64,000 bases of DNA from Lethocerus indicus (lineage: Eukaryota; Arthropoda; Insecta; Hemiptera; Belostomatidae), in contig JACDQD010000003.1 of NCBI GenBank assembly GCA_019843655.1, forward strand, positions 5,272,925 through 5,336,924, in the 5' to 3' direction. A model generated the notes under the pieces. It had not been told where the DNA came from, did not search any database, and worked only from the letters and a program-made list of their open reading frames with translations. The translations under genes were made by a program, and so were the position numbers. Shown here piece after piece: positions 1-11,229 of the stretch; position 1 is the stretch's first letter; every line of letters begins with the position of its first letter.

Positions 1-27
1 AAACATGTGTTTGTAGTACTATGATAC

Positions 28-1615
28 CTTTTCTGCTTCAGATTTCTTATTAATACAAGGTTCATTCTTTTTCACTGGGGACATGATTTTCTGTTTGTTG
101 AACACATTCTAAAATAAATATAAAAAAGAAGAGAGTCAGTAACAAACAAAACAAGTGGTCACTTTGAAAATGGCTGCAGTAACTACGAAAAAATGTATCA
201 CTAGTTAAAGTATATAAAAAAATATTAAAATAACAAATTTATATAAATAATGCTTATTATATGTTAAATGAAAATCGCTAATCACTCCTTCTTGTTATTC
301 ACAGTAAAAATGAAATTCTAATCACATTTTTGTCCTGTTGCTTTTGTTGTTCAACAGCAGCTTTCTTGGCCTCAGGAGTATGAATTGTCAATTGTTTAAC
401 TTCTTTCCTTAATATATCAGTATCAATATGGATTGTACCAAGCCTGAAATTACATGAAAATAGAAAATTTGGAGAATAACTTATTGACAAAAGGCTATAA
501 AACCTGTTCAGGTATAATACCATAATGTTTGATACTAAATGCCTAAACTGTATGGGTTTAACATTTGGTAAAGGCACATTGTGGCTCTACTAGTGGGAGG
601 GAGAGATACACCCAGTGAATGTGTTATTGCTGCAATAACCTCCTGGTCTGTTAAAATCTACATCTTCCCTATTTTGTAAAACAATTTGATATATATTCAA
701 AACTCTTTCATAAACTTACTTTCTGTCTAGTTTGGCACTAGTTTCACTTTCCACATTATAAAAATCACTTAAGGAGGCACTCAATGTAGCTTTCTGCACA
801 CTGTATACATGCTCTGATGTCACTGTTTTTAAGGATGATTTCACTTTGCTCAAGTTTTCTCTGTGACCAAACTAACGGTGTGACTTATCCCATCTTCATT
901 AATTCCACTCACGAAGTATGTAACAAGAAGTTTACCTTTCATATCTTCCTTACTTGCAAATGTGTACAACAGCCTAAATCAACAAAAGAAGTATGTGATG
1001 TTAAATGACAAGAGATGCATCGTTTTCAGTTTACAAAATGAATGAAAGGCAGACTTACTGTTTGGCTGTATTTACATGAATCTTGAATTCATTGCAGATC
1101 CATTTATAAGTGACCTAAAAATTGATAAAATGTTAGGCAGTAAAGTTTATAATGTTGATTTATTATAAATGTTAATAAATCAAGGTTGCAAAATTGTTGA
1201 AGATTGTCAATTAAGGTTCACTCATTTAGGTTATTCAACAATTGATGCTAAAGGCACTAAACTTTATATTACACTAAATATAAAACAGATTGGTACGAAT
1301 AAAATTCAGGCAATACATGTAATAACATACAATGTTTGAAACATCGGTATGTTATTGACATTCAGAAACAAAATTATGAAGGTTAATTTTTTATTCTGAA
1401 GTGATTGTTAGTTACATTTAATAGGGGACTGATACTTTGCTTGTTTTTGGCAATGAAAGTAAGGCAGACGCTGATATTCATGAATTGAGACAATGTTTCA
1501 ACATAATTTTATGGACAGACTGAATTAGTGGTCAATATTAATTACGTACTATCTTGTCCTCGTTAAATATATACTCTTCTAGGTTTTGTAAAAATAAGTT
1601 ATAATCGGCAGTCAT
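28..1615 (-). CDS. POLD3: DNA polymerase delta subunit 3 (p66/Pol32), 5' part, five exons, one frameshift
   Basis: Exons on the minus strand are 1550-1615, 1059-1114, 720-973, 326-443 and 28-108, and the gene continues past the left edge. Phases agree across every junction. The start reads MTADYNLFLQNLEEYIF; exon 2 gives VTYKWICNEFKIHVNTAKQ and exon 3 LLYTFASKEDMKGK then LLVTYFVSG, matching in order the N-terminal winged-helix region of POLD3, which binds the POLD2 subunit. POLD3 is a nuclear accessory subunit of polymerases delta and zeta; its C-terminal PCNA-binding motif would lie outside the window. Exon 3 is open to VTEK, meets TGA, and continues in another frame as LSKVKSSLKTVTSEHVYSVQ, again POLD3-like. 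One missing base in the A run at 855-858 explains this. The exon 4 donor (GTGATT) is weak. Identity is confident; the left exons are less certain because this part of the family is poorly conserved. Confidence 0.85.
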
Positions 1616-2297
1616 CGTTAAATATCTTGCAGCACAAAAGAAAACCGAAATTAAACGACCATCTCTCCGAACTCTGTTTAGCACACACAATTAATTTGGG
1701 CGGGACAAATGGTGTGTTCTCCTCACAAAACGAAGGTTATTTGCTAAAAAATAAATTACGATATTTTACGACACTTTATTAAGGTACAAGGTTTACGACT
1801 GAAGTACAATTATAAAATAGTTGGTAAAATGTGGAAAAGAGAAAAGAACACGCCAGGATTGAATTTCTATATCACATTATCAAAGCATACTGCACTTTTG
1901 TTACTGTTAAAACATAATTATTTAACCAAATAATAAAAAAAATAAGATATCCGCGTTTTGCATTTTGTGATCGGATAATTCTATAATCGTTCGTAATTTT
2001 AGGTTTAATTATAATCCACTGTTTATTGTGTTTCAGTGCCGAAAAATTAAATGAATTATGTTCTCGTTTAATTCGAATACAAATATGTCTTTAATAATAA
2101 AAAATGAGTACGTTTATATTCCTATTTATTTTCGTTTTAATAACGAAACTATACAGGCAGGAAAAATAAAGGGGAAATGTTTTTTTAGTGGGCATAATGT
2201 GTGGAGTGAGACAGCTGGGTGGGAGTAGGGATCACTTCAGCTCCATGTCTGCTCACGTCTCTTCGAGAGAGTCTACCTGCTAAATTATTGTAGGTGT
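1616..2297. promoter_or_regulatory. Divergent spacer between POLD3 and ZNF706
   Basis: This AT-rich spacer separates the POLD3 start codon (minus) from the probable ZNF706 transcription start (plus), so it should hold promoters for both genes. It includes the 5'UTR of POLD3. No TATA box stands out on either strand, as is usual for housekeeping promoters. A more GC-balanced patch at about 2195-2280 precedes the Inr-like site. Promoter function is inferred from gene arrangement only. Confidence 0.5.
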
Positions 2298-2303
2298 TCA
2301 GTT
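2298..2303 (+). promoter_or_regulatory. Inr-like TCAGTT, possible ZNF706 transcription start
   Basis: TCAGTT matches the arthropod initiator consensus TCAKTY. It lies about 40 bases before a good donor (CGGTAAGT) that would open a 5'UTR intron. Single short matches are common by chance, so this is a candidate only. Confidence 0.25.
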
Positions 2304-2337
2304 CCAAGTTTGTTTACACATTAGTTTGGAATATCCG

Positions 2338-2540
2338 GTAAGTCACCGCGTCCACAAATCTATTCGCGTTGGGTACAATTTCTAAGCGCCCATATTTTAT
2401 TAGGTCAATAGTGGCCCAGCACGCTTGTACCAGTGTTGTTTTCTGTCGCCAACGGTCCCTTATATTCAGTTTCGCTATTTTTGTTACTGCGACTCAACTT
2501 TCCCGGGCCTCGAATTTGAATACTGTTCTCTCTGTTTTAG
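2338..2540 (+). other. Probable 5'UTR intron of ZNF706
   Basis: A donor GTAAGT at 2338-2343 pairs with a strong acceptor at 2539-2540, where the pyrimidine run TTCTCTCTGTTTTAG stands immediately upstream. Removing these 203 bases leaves a short leader before the ATG at 2605. A weaker alternative acceptor is CTGCTGTGCAG at 2575. Splicing is inferred from the signals and not shown. Confidence 0.4.
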
Positions 2541-2604
2541 TTCTACCGGCCAGTTCTCATTCATCTGCTGTGCAGCGGAGATCTATGCGTTATAGCCTCA
2601 CATA

Positions 2605-4214
2605 ATGGCAAGGGGACAGCAGAAAATCCAGTCTCAAGCCAAAGCCGCAGAAAGGGCGGCAAAAGCGAAGAAACAGCAGGGCCACAACGCCAACACACAG
2701 AAGAAGGCTGCACAGAAGGCTCTGATTTATGCCTGTGCAATTTGTAAGGTCAGTGCCTGAATTTGTGCCTTAATTTGGTGTTTTGGAACTTGACCAATAG
2801 CCATGTATTTCCTGCCACATTATGACTGCAGTTGAACATGCCTATTAGTTGAGTCTTCCTTTCACTTTCAGACATCTTCCTTTATTAGAAATTACTGTTT
2901 TCCTTTATACCCTTCTGCTTTCACTTTTCTGCAAAAAACGTTATTTCAATCATTTTTATTCCAGTTTTCACAATACTTACTTTAACTGTAGTGAAGCAAT
3001 ATTTATCGAGTAGATTGATTATGAGTGCATGTATGTGTGAGTGTATATTGTGTAATATATATATTACACGATTTTAAGAATATGTATCTTTTATTTGTTT
3101 GTTTTTAAATCGGCCATTTATTTTATTCCATTTGTTTTGTCATTATTAGGTATTACTGAATTACGGGGTCTGTTGACTTTATTGACACCACTTTAATTAT
3201 ATATTTTATGAATTATTTATCGTATGTAAAAGAAATATGCCTATATTCGAGCAAAATAAAGTACTTTTATTTTAAAAAATAGTGATTGACTACATTTAAA
3301 TTATGGTGACAGTTATACACTCATTTAGCCATAAACGTACTGAATTCCCTAAATTGATATTATAGGAATTTGACTGTAAATTACAAAATGTCATTAATTT
3401 TATGGTTATTTAAATCTGGGATTTTATCAAAATTAGTGTACTATTCTGGAGTACAAAGTAGTAAAGAGGAACACAATTATAAAATATAGAAAATGTTATT
3501 TATTTGCTAATAAATTGTGTTTTTAACTGTTTGTTTTTCTATACAAAAATGTAATTTGTTACATGTGGCAATTTACTTACAGCTGTCCATCTAGTTATCA
3601 TAATCAAATATTTTACTCCTACTACTATAAGGCATTTTTTAAAGACTATCACAAACACAGCAATTGTTTTACTACAAAAATGGGAAGTACAAATTTATCA
3701 TTTTAGGTTCATTTACAATCTGCAATATATTTTTTAATGTAGAAAATGGGTTGTCAAACAGTAAATTGGAAAGATGAATTGTTTGTTAGCTTTTGGTGTT
3801 TTTCATGTTTATGCCTTCAGGACTTAGTTGTCTTAGATAAAAATCTCTAATAATAGAAATTATAATTATGATCTATTCTAAAAAGCTATTCATTATATTA
3901 GATAAAAATCTAATATGGTCAGAAAGTATCTATCTATGAATTTTGTGATAATATTGGATTCTACACAATTCTATGATAACATTAAGGTCAACATGTTACT
4001 TAATGTCATTAAGTCAAACTTAATGTCAAACATAAATTTGTACAATGTATTGGAAGTGAGATTATCTTCATGGTTCTAAATGATACTGAACAAAGTGTTT
4101 TCTGATGTTTATATTTGACAGGCCCAGATGCCAGATCCTAAGACGTATAAACAACATTTTGAAAACAAGCATCCAAAATGCGACATGCCAGAAGATCTAA
4201 AAGATGTGGCATGA
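2605..4214 (+). CDS. ZNF706: ZNF706-type small C2H2 zinc-finger protein, complete, two exons
   Basis: The coding exons are 2605-2748 (48 codons) and 4122-4214 (30 codons plus TGA), joined in phase 0 by an intron with donor GTCAGT and acceptor TTTGACAG. The 78-residue product is close in length to human ZNF706 (76). It starts MARGQQKIQSQAKAAERAAK, the basic SERF/4F5-like N-terminus typical of the family. A single C2H2 finger follows: Cys43 and Cys46 in CAIC, twelve residues, then a His-x4-His pair in HFENKH. The MPDPKTYKQHFENKHP block is nearly identical to vertebrate family members. ZNF706 and the related SERF proteins are small, highly charged proteins linked to amyloid modulation and, in mouse stem cells, transcriptional repression; the insect role is unknown. 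The gene diverges from POLD3 and converges with Cda5. No defects are seen. Confidence 0.95.
3050..3069. repeat. 20-bp perfect palindrome
   Basis: GTGTAATATATATATTACAC is its own reverse complement. It lies in the ZNF706 intron. It may simply reflect an AT microsatellite core flanked by GTGT and ACAC. Confidence 0.9.
3895..3916. repeat. Hairpin with 9-bp perfect stem and AAAA loop
   Basis: ATATTAGAT, AAAA and ATCTAATAT form a perfect inverted repeat. A 14-base part (TTAGATAAAAATCT) also occurs as a direct repeat at 3833-3846, 65 bases upstream. The site is in the ZNF706 intron and its function is unknown. Confidence 0.9.
3998..4014. repeat. Near-palindrome ACTTAATG-T-CATTAAGT
   Basis: An 8-bp perfect inverted repeat with a single central base. 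The left arm recurs directly downstream (ACTTAATGTCA at about 4018-4028). It lies about 110 bases before the ZNF706 acceptor. Confidence 0.85.
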
Positions 4215-4353
4215 CTCTTGGATCTAATAACATGCAATACAACCCTACTGAACCCACATATTCCTGACTACAGTTATTATTTATGACCTGACATTTTGAA
4301 TAGGTGACATCTCTAAAGTGTTTTTATTATATTACTTTGGTGACTTTATAAAA

Positions 4354-4359
4354 AATAAA
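4354..4359 (+). terminator. ZNF706 polyadenylation signal AATAAA
   Basis: This canonical AATAAA lies 140 bases after the stop codon and is followed by a T-rich stretch (TCTTGATTTTTGT), the usual layout of an animal cleavage and polyadenylation site. Confidence 0.65.
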
Positions 4360-7300
4360 ATCTTGATTTTTGTAAAAGGGAATCCGGTAAATAATAATTT
4401 TAGTAAACACCGCTGTGAAACATTGTTTTGTAAGCATTTAAGGTTTGTGTTAATTTTATAATTATCTTTCTTCAGAAAACATGTATGTATGTATTATTTA
4501 TTACTAGTTTAGATAACTTTATATACAGGGAGGTATATATGTCGCCCTGAGGAATCTCTACCGTTTACTGTAACTTTAGTCATAGAACTAGTTGAAGTGT
4601 AAAAGTTAGTTCGGTTATAGTACAAGCGATAGGATATTGAAATGGCGTTATAATAGAAGGGACATTTTCAACCCTTGATTTTTTATTTTTTTTCTTATTG
4701 ACGTCGCAAAAGGTAGAGATTTCCCATGGCACTGTTGATTTGTCTGTAAACTTCCTTTGGAGTGCATTGTATATTCATAGATTCTTAATTATAATAAAGT
4801 GTATAAATTTGATTAGTTTAGTGGCTGTGCTGTATACTCCCAACAAACTTCATTCCTATGCCAATGTCATTTCTATTCTTAATGGGATCACATTTAACAA
4901 TGGTGTCAATAAAACATTTCTGTGTGTCTATTATGTAAACAAAATTTGGCTTTTGAGGGTTTTATGTTTAACTTACCTTATATAAAGCCTATGTCAAATG
5001 TCAAATATATCGGTGAATCATAATTGGTGTATACAGTAGGATTAGATCCTACCAATGAAGAGCAATACTTGACATTAAATACTATTTAACATTTTTAGAA
5101 GAACCATTAGTAAAGAAGTTTTTGGTTTTCTTGAAACAATATTTTTAAACTCATTGTTTTCTTTTATTCGACAGTAATAGCAAGGATGAGTGGGAAATAA
5201 ACATGCAGTTTCATAATTTTTAAGTTCTGACTTTAAGAAAGAAAACCTACGTCTACCAGTAATGACTCTAAAAATGGTACCAGTTAGTTAATAAGGGAAT
5301 ACGTTTTCAGTAATATTGTGCCAAATCGACATTCAGTTTTTTAAGTACTGGTTTGCAATTTGTAAAGCCAATTGTTTCCTTTCAGCCTAACAACTGTTTA
5401 CAATGAATGAATAATTAATACTTTGAAACAATTACTTTTTATTTGCTTCAGACTTTTATTTAATCTGTTTTCAGGATATTATAATTTTTTTAATGTTTAT
5501 TATTAACTGTTCCACACAGAAGTTTTATTTGAATGGTTGGTTACTGAAGCAGGCATGTTTATTCTGCACAATATCAAGATAATTCAATATTTGTATCTTA
5601 AAGCTACATTAGAATTTGATATTTTAAAAAACATTTTACTTTGAATAAAATAATTAATAACTTATGCAGTTTTATTCAGTTAAACTTCCTTGAATGCACT
5701 GCTCGAAATAGAAGACCCCTGTTTACAAAACACTATTCTGACATGTTCATAATAAAAATTAAATAAAATGCTACAGGCCAATATATTATTATCAAACATT
5801 AATAAATGCCCAGATATGTAAGATTCATATATTGAGTATAATATCTATTTCGGGTTCACCTGCAATGTAAATTATGAACTTCCAATAATGATTTTTATTT
5901 TCTCATTAAATGTAAATGGTATCTATATTTTTGAGCAGTGTTGTACCATTATGTTACCATGTTCCTTTAGATGTGTACACAACTGCAGTGACGTACACCA
6001 CATTAATCACAAAAATTCTCTACTATACTCTGCTTAGTGTACACTGAATGGCACTTTTCCATATTTAACATAGAAACATTATCAATATTTAATTTTACTT
6101 TTTGTAATATTCACTAATAATACTTAAGTGGTAGATTTTTATATGATCCTAATGTAATGAGTACACTTAAGCTTAATTATACAGCAAAATTTTTTCAATT
6201 TGTTTTCTAGATGAATAGAAAAATGAATGAATGAATGACTAATTGCTTAACTTCATTGAATTATATAAATGATTGAAAACTATTTTAGCAGTAAAGGATT
6301 GGTAGAAATTTAAGATGTCAACAATTAGTTATAATTTAGTAATTGATAATGTTCCCTTAAATGATAGCAGTCTAGAAAAATGATTACTTCATAGTATACA
6401 GAAAGGTATAATTATCTTACTTTTGAACATGGGAGGTTCAAAAAATTCATTTTCACATTGTAGATCTATAATTTGTATTTAGTGGACAAATAAGGATAAC
6501 AATTGAATCAGAACAACTTAAAAGTAAATTATTACAACAGGCCAGTCAAAATAAAAAAAATCTTTTTAACATCAAGTTAAAATTAAAAAGTTAATTTATT
6601 TTTAATTTTTATTTCACCTTTCACTATATTGAAATTGCATATTGCACATACCGGCCAATGTTACAGGTTTTTGAAACCAAGAATATAAAAGTAAGTAAGC
6701 TTTTCCATATAAAACTAATATTCCTCACTTTATTTAATTTACTCTGGAATATATTAAAATATATTTAAAGTAACCTTATCACACTTATAAGTGGTAATCA
6801 TTACTTGGTAATAATATCTCTAATATTAACTTAATCTTCTCTACAAAACGCCTTCAAATAAATAGAATTAATTAAAAAATATTTCTATTGAAACAGTTAT
6901 TTTTTTTAGAGAACTTCAATACTCCAGTAAATTTTTGTGAATTATACGTATATACTACCTCCCCCTATCAAGTGTTAATAATTTCTAACATTGAATTTTC
7001 CATACTACTTTCATTACTCTGAACATCATTTAAAGGAACTAGGCTAATAAGTGGTTCTTCTACAAAATATGTATTTTGCTTATTATCCTGACACATTTAA
7101 AACAATTATAAAATTTAATATAATAGTTTTATCAACATTAGATTAACATGTTCTAATATATCCTTATGGCAGTTGTAAAAGTGTTAATGTAATTTTAAGG
7201 TAATAAGATAAATTATTGGATAACTAACTCTTAAATGTTTCTCTCCCTACAGTATAACTACACAAATTTCCTTCCTACATTATACAATTTTAAATTAACT

Positions 7301-8039
7301 ACAAGGCATATCACAAAACTCTAATAAAATAACTTTAATATATTTAATTCATATAAATAAGGAAAAAACACTCATAAAAGTAGCCTGTAGAAAGTAGTTT
7401 TTGAGAATGTAGTTCTGCTTTTTTTTATTCCTTAAGTTACAAACTTCACTTCAAACTTTGTTGTGGACTTCTTACAATTATACAAAATAATATACAAATT
7501 AAATAAATAGTATGAGCACACATCCCAATAATTTATTCCTTCTTCTATTTCCTGGCCGAATCAAATCTCACCAAAAATCACATTTGTTTGACAACCTCAT
7601 AATGTACAGGACATACTGAGGCAACCTACTTACAATAACATGGCTTCAGAAGAGAATCAAATTCACCCCTGCCATTGAATGTGGCTAATCCTTACATTCT
7701 ATGCAATGCAATAATGATTTGGCAGAAAATGAAGAAGTAGCCACATAATTACAGCATAACCCCAAAGAACCATTGAGTTACAAGGACTAATTTTGATGAA
7801 AACATTTCTTAATAAAAATATTTTTTTGGCAAGTACTGCATGTATTTTTAATTTATATATCAAATTGTACATAAAGGTGAATCACAGTAGGATAAATAGT
7901 ATTATATATAACCCTGCCTAAGATTTTTGTTATCATTAAAAAAATAAATTGTTGGAAACAATTTAGAACACTTTTTACCTGATGAATTTTTAAAACATCC
8001 TCTACGAATTAAAACCTTAGTTTGATATCTCAATTATGG
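4360..8039. other. Convergent spacer between ZNF706 and Cda5
   Basis: About 3.7 kb of very AT-rich DNA with almost no CpG and no supportable exon on either strand. It lies between the 3' end of ZNF706 (plus) and that of Cda5 (minus) and may include longer 3'UTR isoforms of either gene. An open frame at 4698-4985 has no recognisable similarity. No transposon ends or tandem arrays were seen. Confidence 0.7.
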
Positions 8040-8045
8040 TTTATT
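8040..8045 (-). terminator. Possible proximal Cda5 polyadenylation signal
   Basis: The minus strand reads AATAAA 58 bases after the Cda5 stop codon. Such hexamers are frequent in this AT-rich stretch, so a more distal site is equally possible. Confidence 0.4.
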
Positions 8046-8102
8046 GTTGTTTACAGTTGAATGTCTTGAGTCCTTATAATCAATGAGTCAATCTGTGTGT
8101 GA

Positions 8103-11100
8103 TCATTCTTGGAAAACTTCATTGTCCACTCTGCTGTTTCTGACTCCAGTTTTGCCTGTCCAGGGATACACATCAGGGCATGGCTGACATGTTCTCATAT
8201 ATCTGACGCCAGACTTGTGCCATAGATTGCATACCTTTGGGTTATTGCATTTCTTTGGCCGCTCCTGAACAGGGTAATGTATATAGTATATATTTTCTAA
8301 TGCATCGTATGTCCCACTTTATAAAACAACAATTAAAAATGAAGTATTTACTTTGATAAAATTGATTTATTAAAATAGATAATCATTTAAATAAAATTAA
8401 GAAAAAACTAGAAATGTAATACTGTCCTAATAAATTGATTTGCAAAATACTTGGAATCATACAAAATTAATGGATACTAATTTTAAATATTTGAATATCA
8501 TTACTATAATTTTTTTGTAGCTAAATTTAAGATTTAATGACTACATATGAAATCTGAGAACAATCCAATAAACAGGAGGATAAACAGCGTTAGCCAAAAT
8601 AAATATGTACAGTGTACAAATCATTAATTAATGAGGCCAATATTGCAAAATAATTTTTCAAAAATTAAAACTTCAGAATATACTTTTTGAAGTAGTTAAT
8701 TGTTAACTTTTGGATATCTTTTTTTTCATTATCCATTATTGTTATCACTATAAAACATTTAACATTTTTTTAAATGACCCATAAAATTTTGTCCCATTAA
8801 AAAGTTGTGTGGACCATAGCAATCTAATGTTAAATTTACCTAGCCTCACACGTGTTATTGGATAGTTTTTAATTCATTCTGGAGTGTAGCTACTATTATG
8901 TCTTATGTGCGCAGAATGGTTATCACCATGTGAAACTTCAACTTACTGGATAGTTGCACTGGAATGGAGCAAAATTATTGAGTCTTGAAATGGGGGTTGG
9001 ATCCCTGACCCACTGGATTGCCTGCCAATTAGTTACCAACCAAACTTCTGGCATTTTTACAATTGTATCAATGAACTGTATGAAACCCTCCTTGTGATGA
9101 GGTTGAGTAAACCAAGCAGCATGGTAAAATAATCCAAAAGGTGCCCTGATCAAAGGAAAGAGACAACATTAATTAATTACACTTAATATTTTAAAGAACT
9201 TATATAAAAAAAATTAATTTTACTGGGCAAAAGTTTTGTTACATACTGTTTTATTATGTTCAACATAATGTATCTTATTATAATTTAATAGTTTTTTTAT
9301 ACAGAAAAATACCAATTTATGTAGTTTTAATTTAGGTTATTTTATGTATTCTAATACAAACAAAAATAGAAAAAATGAAATCATTTTGTACTCTATTTGA
9401 AATATTGTTAATTTTCATTCTTGGAACTTCATACTGGAATATATATGAAAAAAATACCTGTTTGATGTAAAGTGCCTTTCAAAATTTTTAATAAGCATTT
9501 TGTAAACACCATCAGATGTAGGAGGGTTGCTGCAAGCATCCCCCATAGAGCATCGACCTCCCTTCAAGTCTTGCCACATTACCATAGGAACTTCCCAAAC
9601 ACCTAGTTGAAAAAGTAATAGGTGAAATTAGCCAAGAAAATAATGATTCATGTAGTCATAATTTATATTAAATTTAAAGACTACCTGTATGTTGTAACAT
9701 CATATGATTTTGAATAATAATCTTTTTATACATATTTTTTATTTAAAATTTATTACATATGTATTTCAATAAATTTAATTTAATGTGTGACTATTATGTA
9801 GTTCCTATTTCTGTCCCTGCATCAAACCATAAGGACTAGATGGAAGTGCAAACAAAAGCTGCTATTAAATATGACTAGAAAATATTCCATTAATTAAGAT
9901 TGAAAACAACTTATTTTAAAACATTGCATTATGGATAGTCTAGAAAAGAAGTTTATTAACTGCTTTGTTTACTCTTTCAAATAGTAGGTAAATCAAGTTA
10001 AATAAAATAACATAGAAAGCATTTAAATAAGATGGTGTTCAATTGTTGAACTAAAATGATTACCAGGATATGAGCGAGTTGGGCAAGGAGGAATCATGCA
10101 ATCATGGAAAATTTTATAGTCCATTGTGTATGGCCAACTGGGTGGTTTGTTTTCATAGACTGGCATTGATGAATCGTATGTGAAGTTTGCATCGTACAAC
10201 ATCTTAAACATCTTGTTTCCACCAATCTGTAATAATAAAAAAACTGTATAGAGTAAATATACACACGGTGCAAAGTAGAATATTTGAAAATTATATTGTA
10301 CTACTACGAAATGAAAAGGACTTATTAAGGTTTTTAACAGATTACCTTTGATTTGTCTGAATTCAAACAATGATATTGAAAGAAGTGACAGCATCATTTT
10401 GAAATATGATTTCATGGTAAATTGTCATATTACAAACTATATTCAAATTAATATTATGGAAATTTTCAATTATACATTTAATTATGAAGGCTATACTGTG
10501 CATAAGTGTAATGTCCATCATATCATCTGAATCCAAAGAAGTTAAATTATGAGGTTATTGATCTACAATTAATGAACCATTACACAATAGTTTATTTGTT
10601 CAGACAGGAAAGTTTCAACTGGAAGTTTCAATTAGGTTTCAACATTTAAGTTAATTTCAAGTTACTTAATTAAGTTAACATTTAACTGTTCATTTTACAC
10701 AGTATAAACTTAAGAATTCAATACCGCAAGGAATGGAGCCCTCATGCCACGAATGTCTTCTTGTTTGACTCCTCCATAAGCTGCCAATATCTCTCGTTGT
10801 CCACCTATTTCACGGGTCCACTTCTTTTGAGAAAATTGTTCACCAAAGCTGTGACTATAAACAAATTTTGAGATTTGGATGTTATTACAATAATAAAGTT
10901 CAATCTAAATAATGTATGCATAAAAATAAGTATTACATGCACATTTATTCATAATAAATAAACTGAATAAATATTTAGTTTAATGTGTACTCTTATTACT
11001 TACGATACTGAATGAGATGCAATTTCATGCCCAGTCGCATAGAGGTTCTGAACTTGACTGTAATCTGTCCACTCGTGTGAAACATAGAATGTGGCAGAAA

Positions 11101-11229
11101 TAGGGCATCCATTAGGGTTTGTTCTACCTTGTTCAAAGAGATCACTGTACAGACCCTTGTTTAGATCATTAACAGAATCATCAAACGTCAGCAGAACAAT
11201 CTGAGGTGTTTCTTCAACCGGCAAGTCTC
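8103..11229 (-). CDS. Cda5: Cda5 catalytic-domain exons (six exons)
   Basis: This block encodes the polysaccharide deacetylase (CE4) domain. Motif 1 is TFDD at residues 1564-1567, giving the general base and a metal-binding Asp. Motif 2 is HSVSHS (His1622 and His1626, metal ligands), split by the 11004/10854 intron. Motif 3 is RAPF at 1663-1666. The catalytic His lies in FYHAAWF (His1779), followed by VWLVTNWQAIQW. All key residues are present, so activity is expected. Numbering counts from the first visible exon. The C-terminal exon holds the Cys-rich WHKSGVRYMRTCQPCPDVYP segment typical of insect CDAs. Larger introns here (8265-8946, 9603-10063, 10227-10724) show no other feature. Confidence 0.95.

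Larger units (their letters stand above)
2749..4121 (+). other. ZNF706 coding intron
   Basis: This AT-rich intron of 1373 bases contains no exon-like open frame. It holds several short perfect inverted repeats, listed separately. No other gene or element is recognised in it. Confidence 0.9.

Noticed and set aside
2369..2605. 78-codon open frame ending in TAATG overlapping the ZNF706 start
   Set aside because: It lies in the leader, mostly within the likely 5'UTR intron, shows no family similarity, and overlaps the true start by chance.
4698..4985. 95-codon plus-strand open frame after ZNF706
   Set aside because: It is AT-rich with no domain, no splice context and no similarity recognised; it lies in the convergent spacer.
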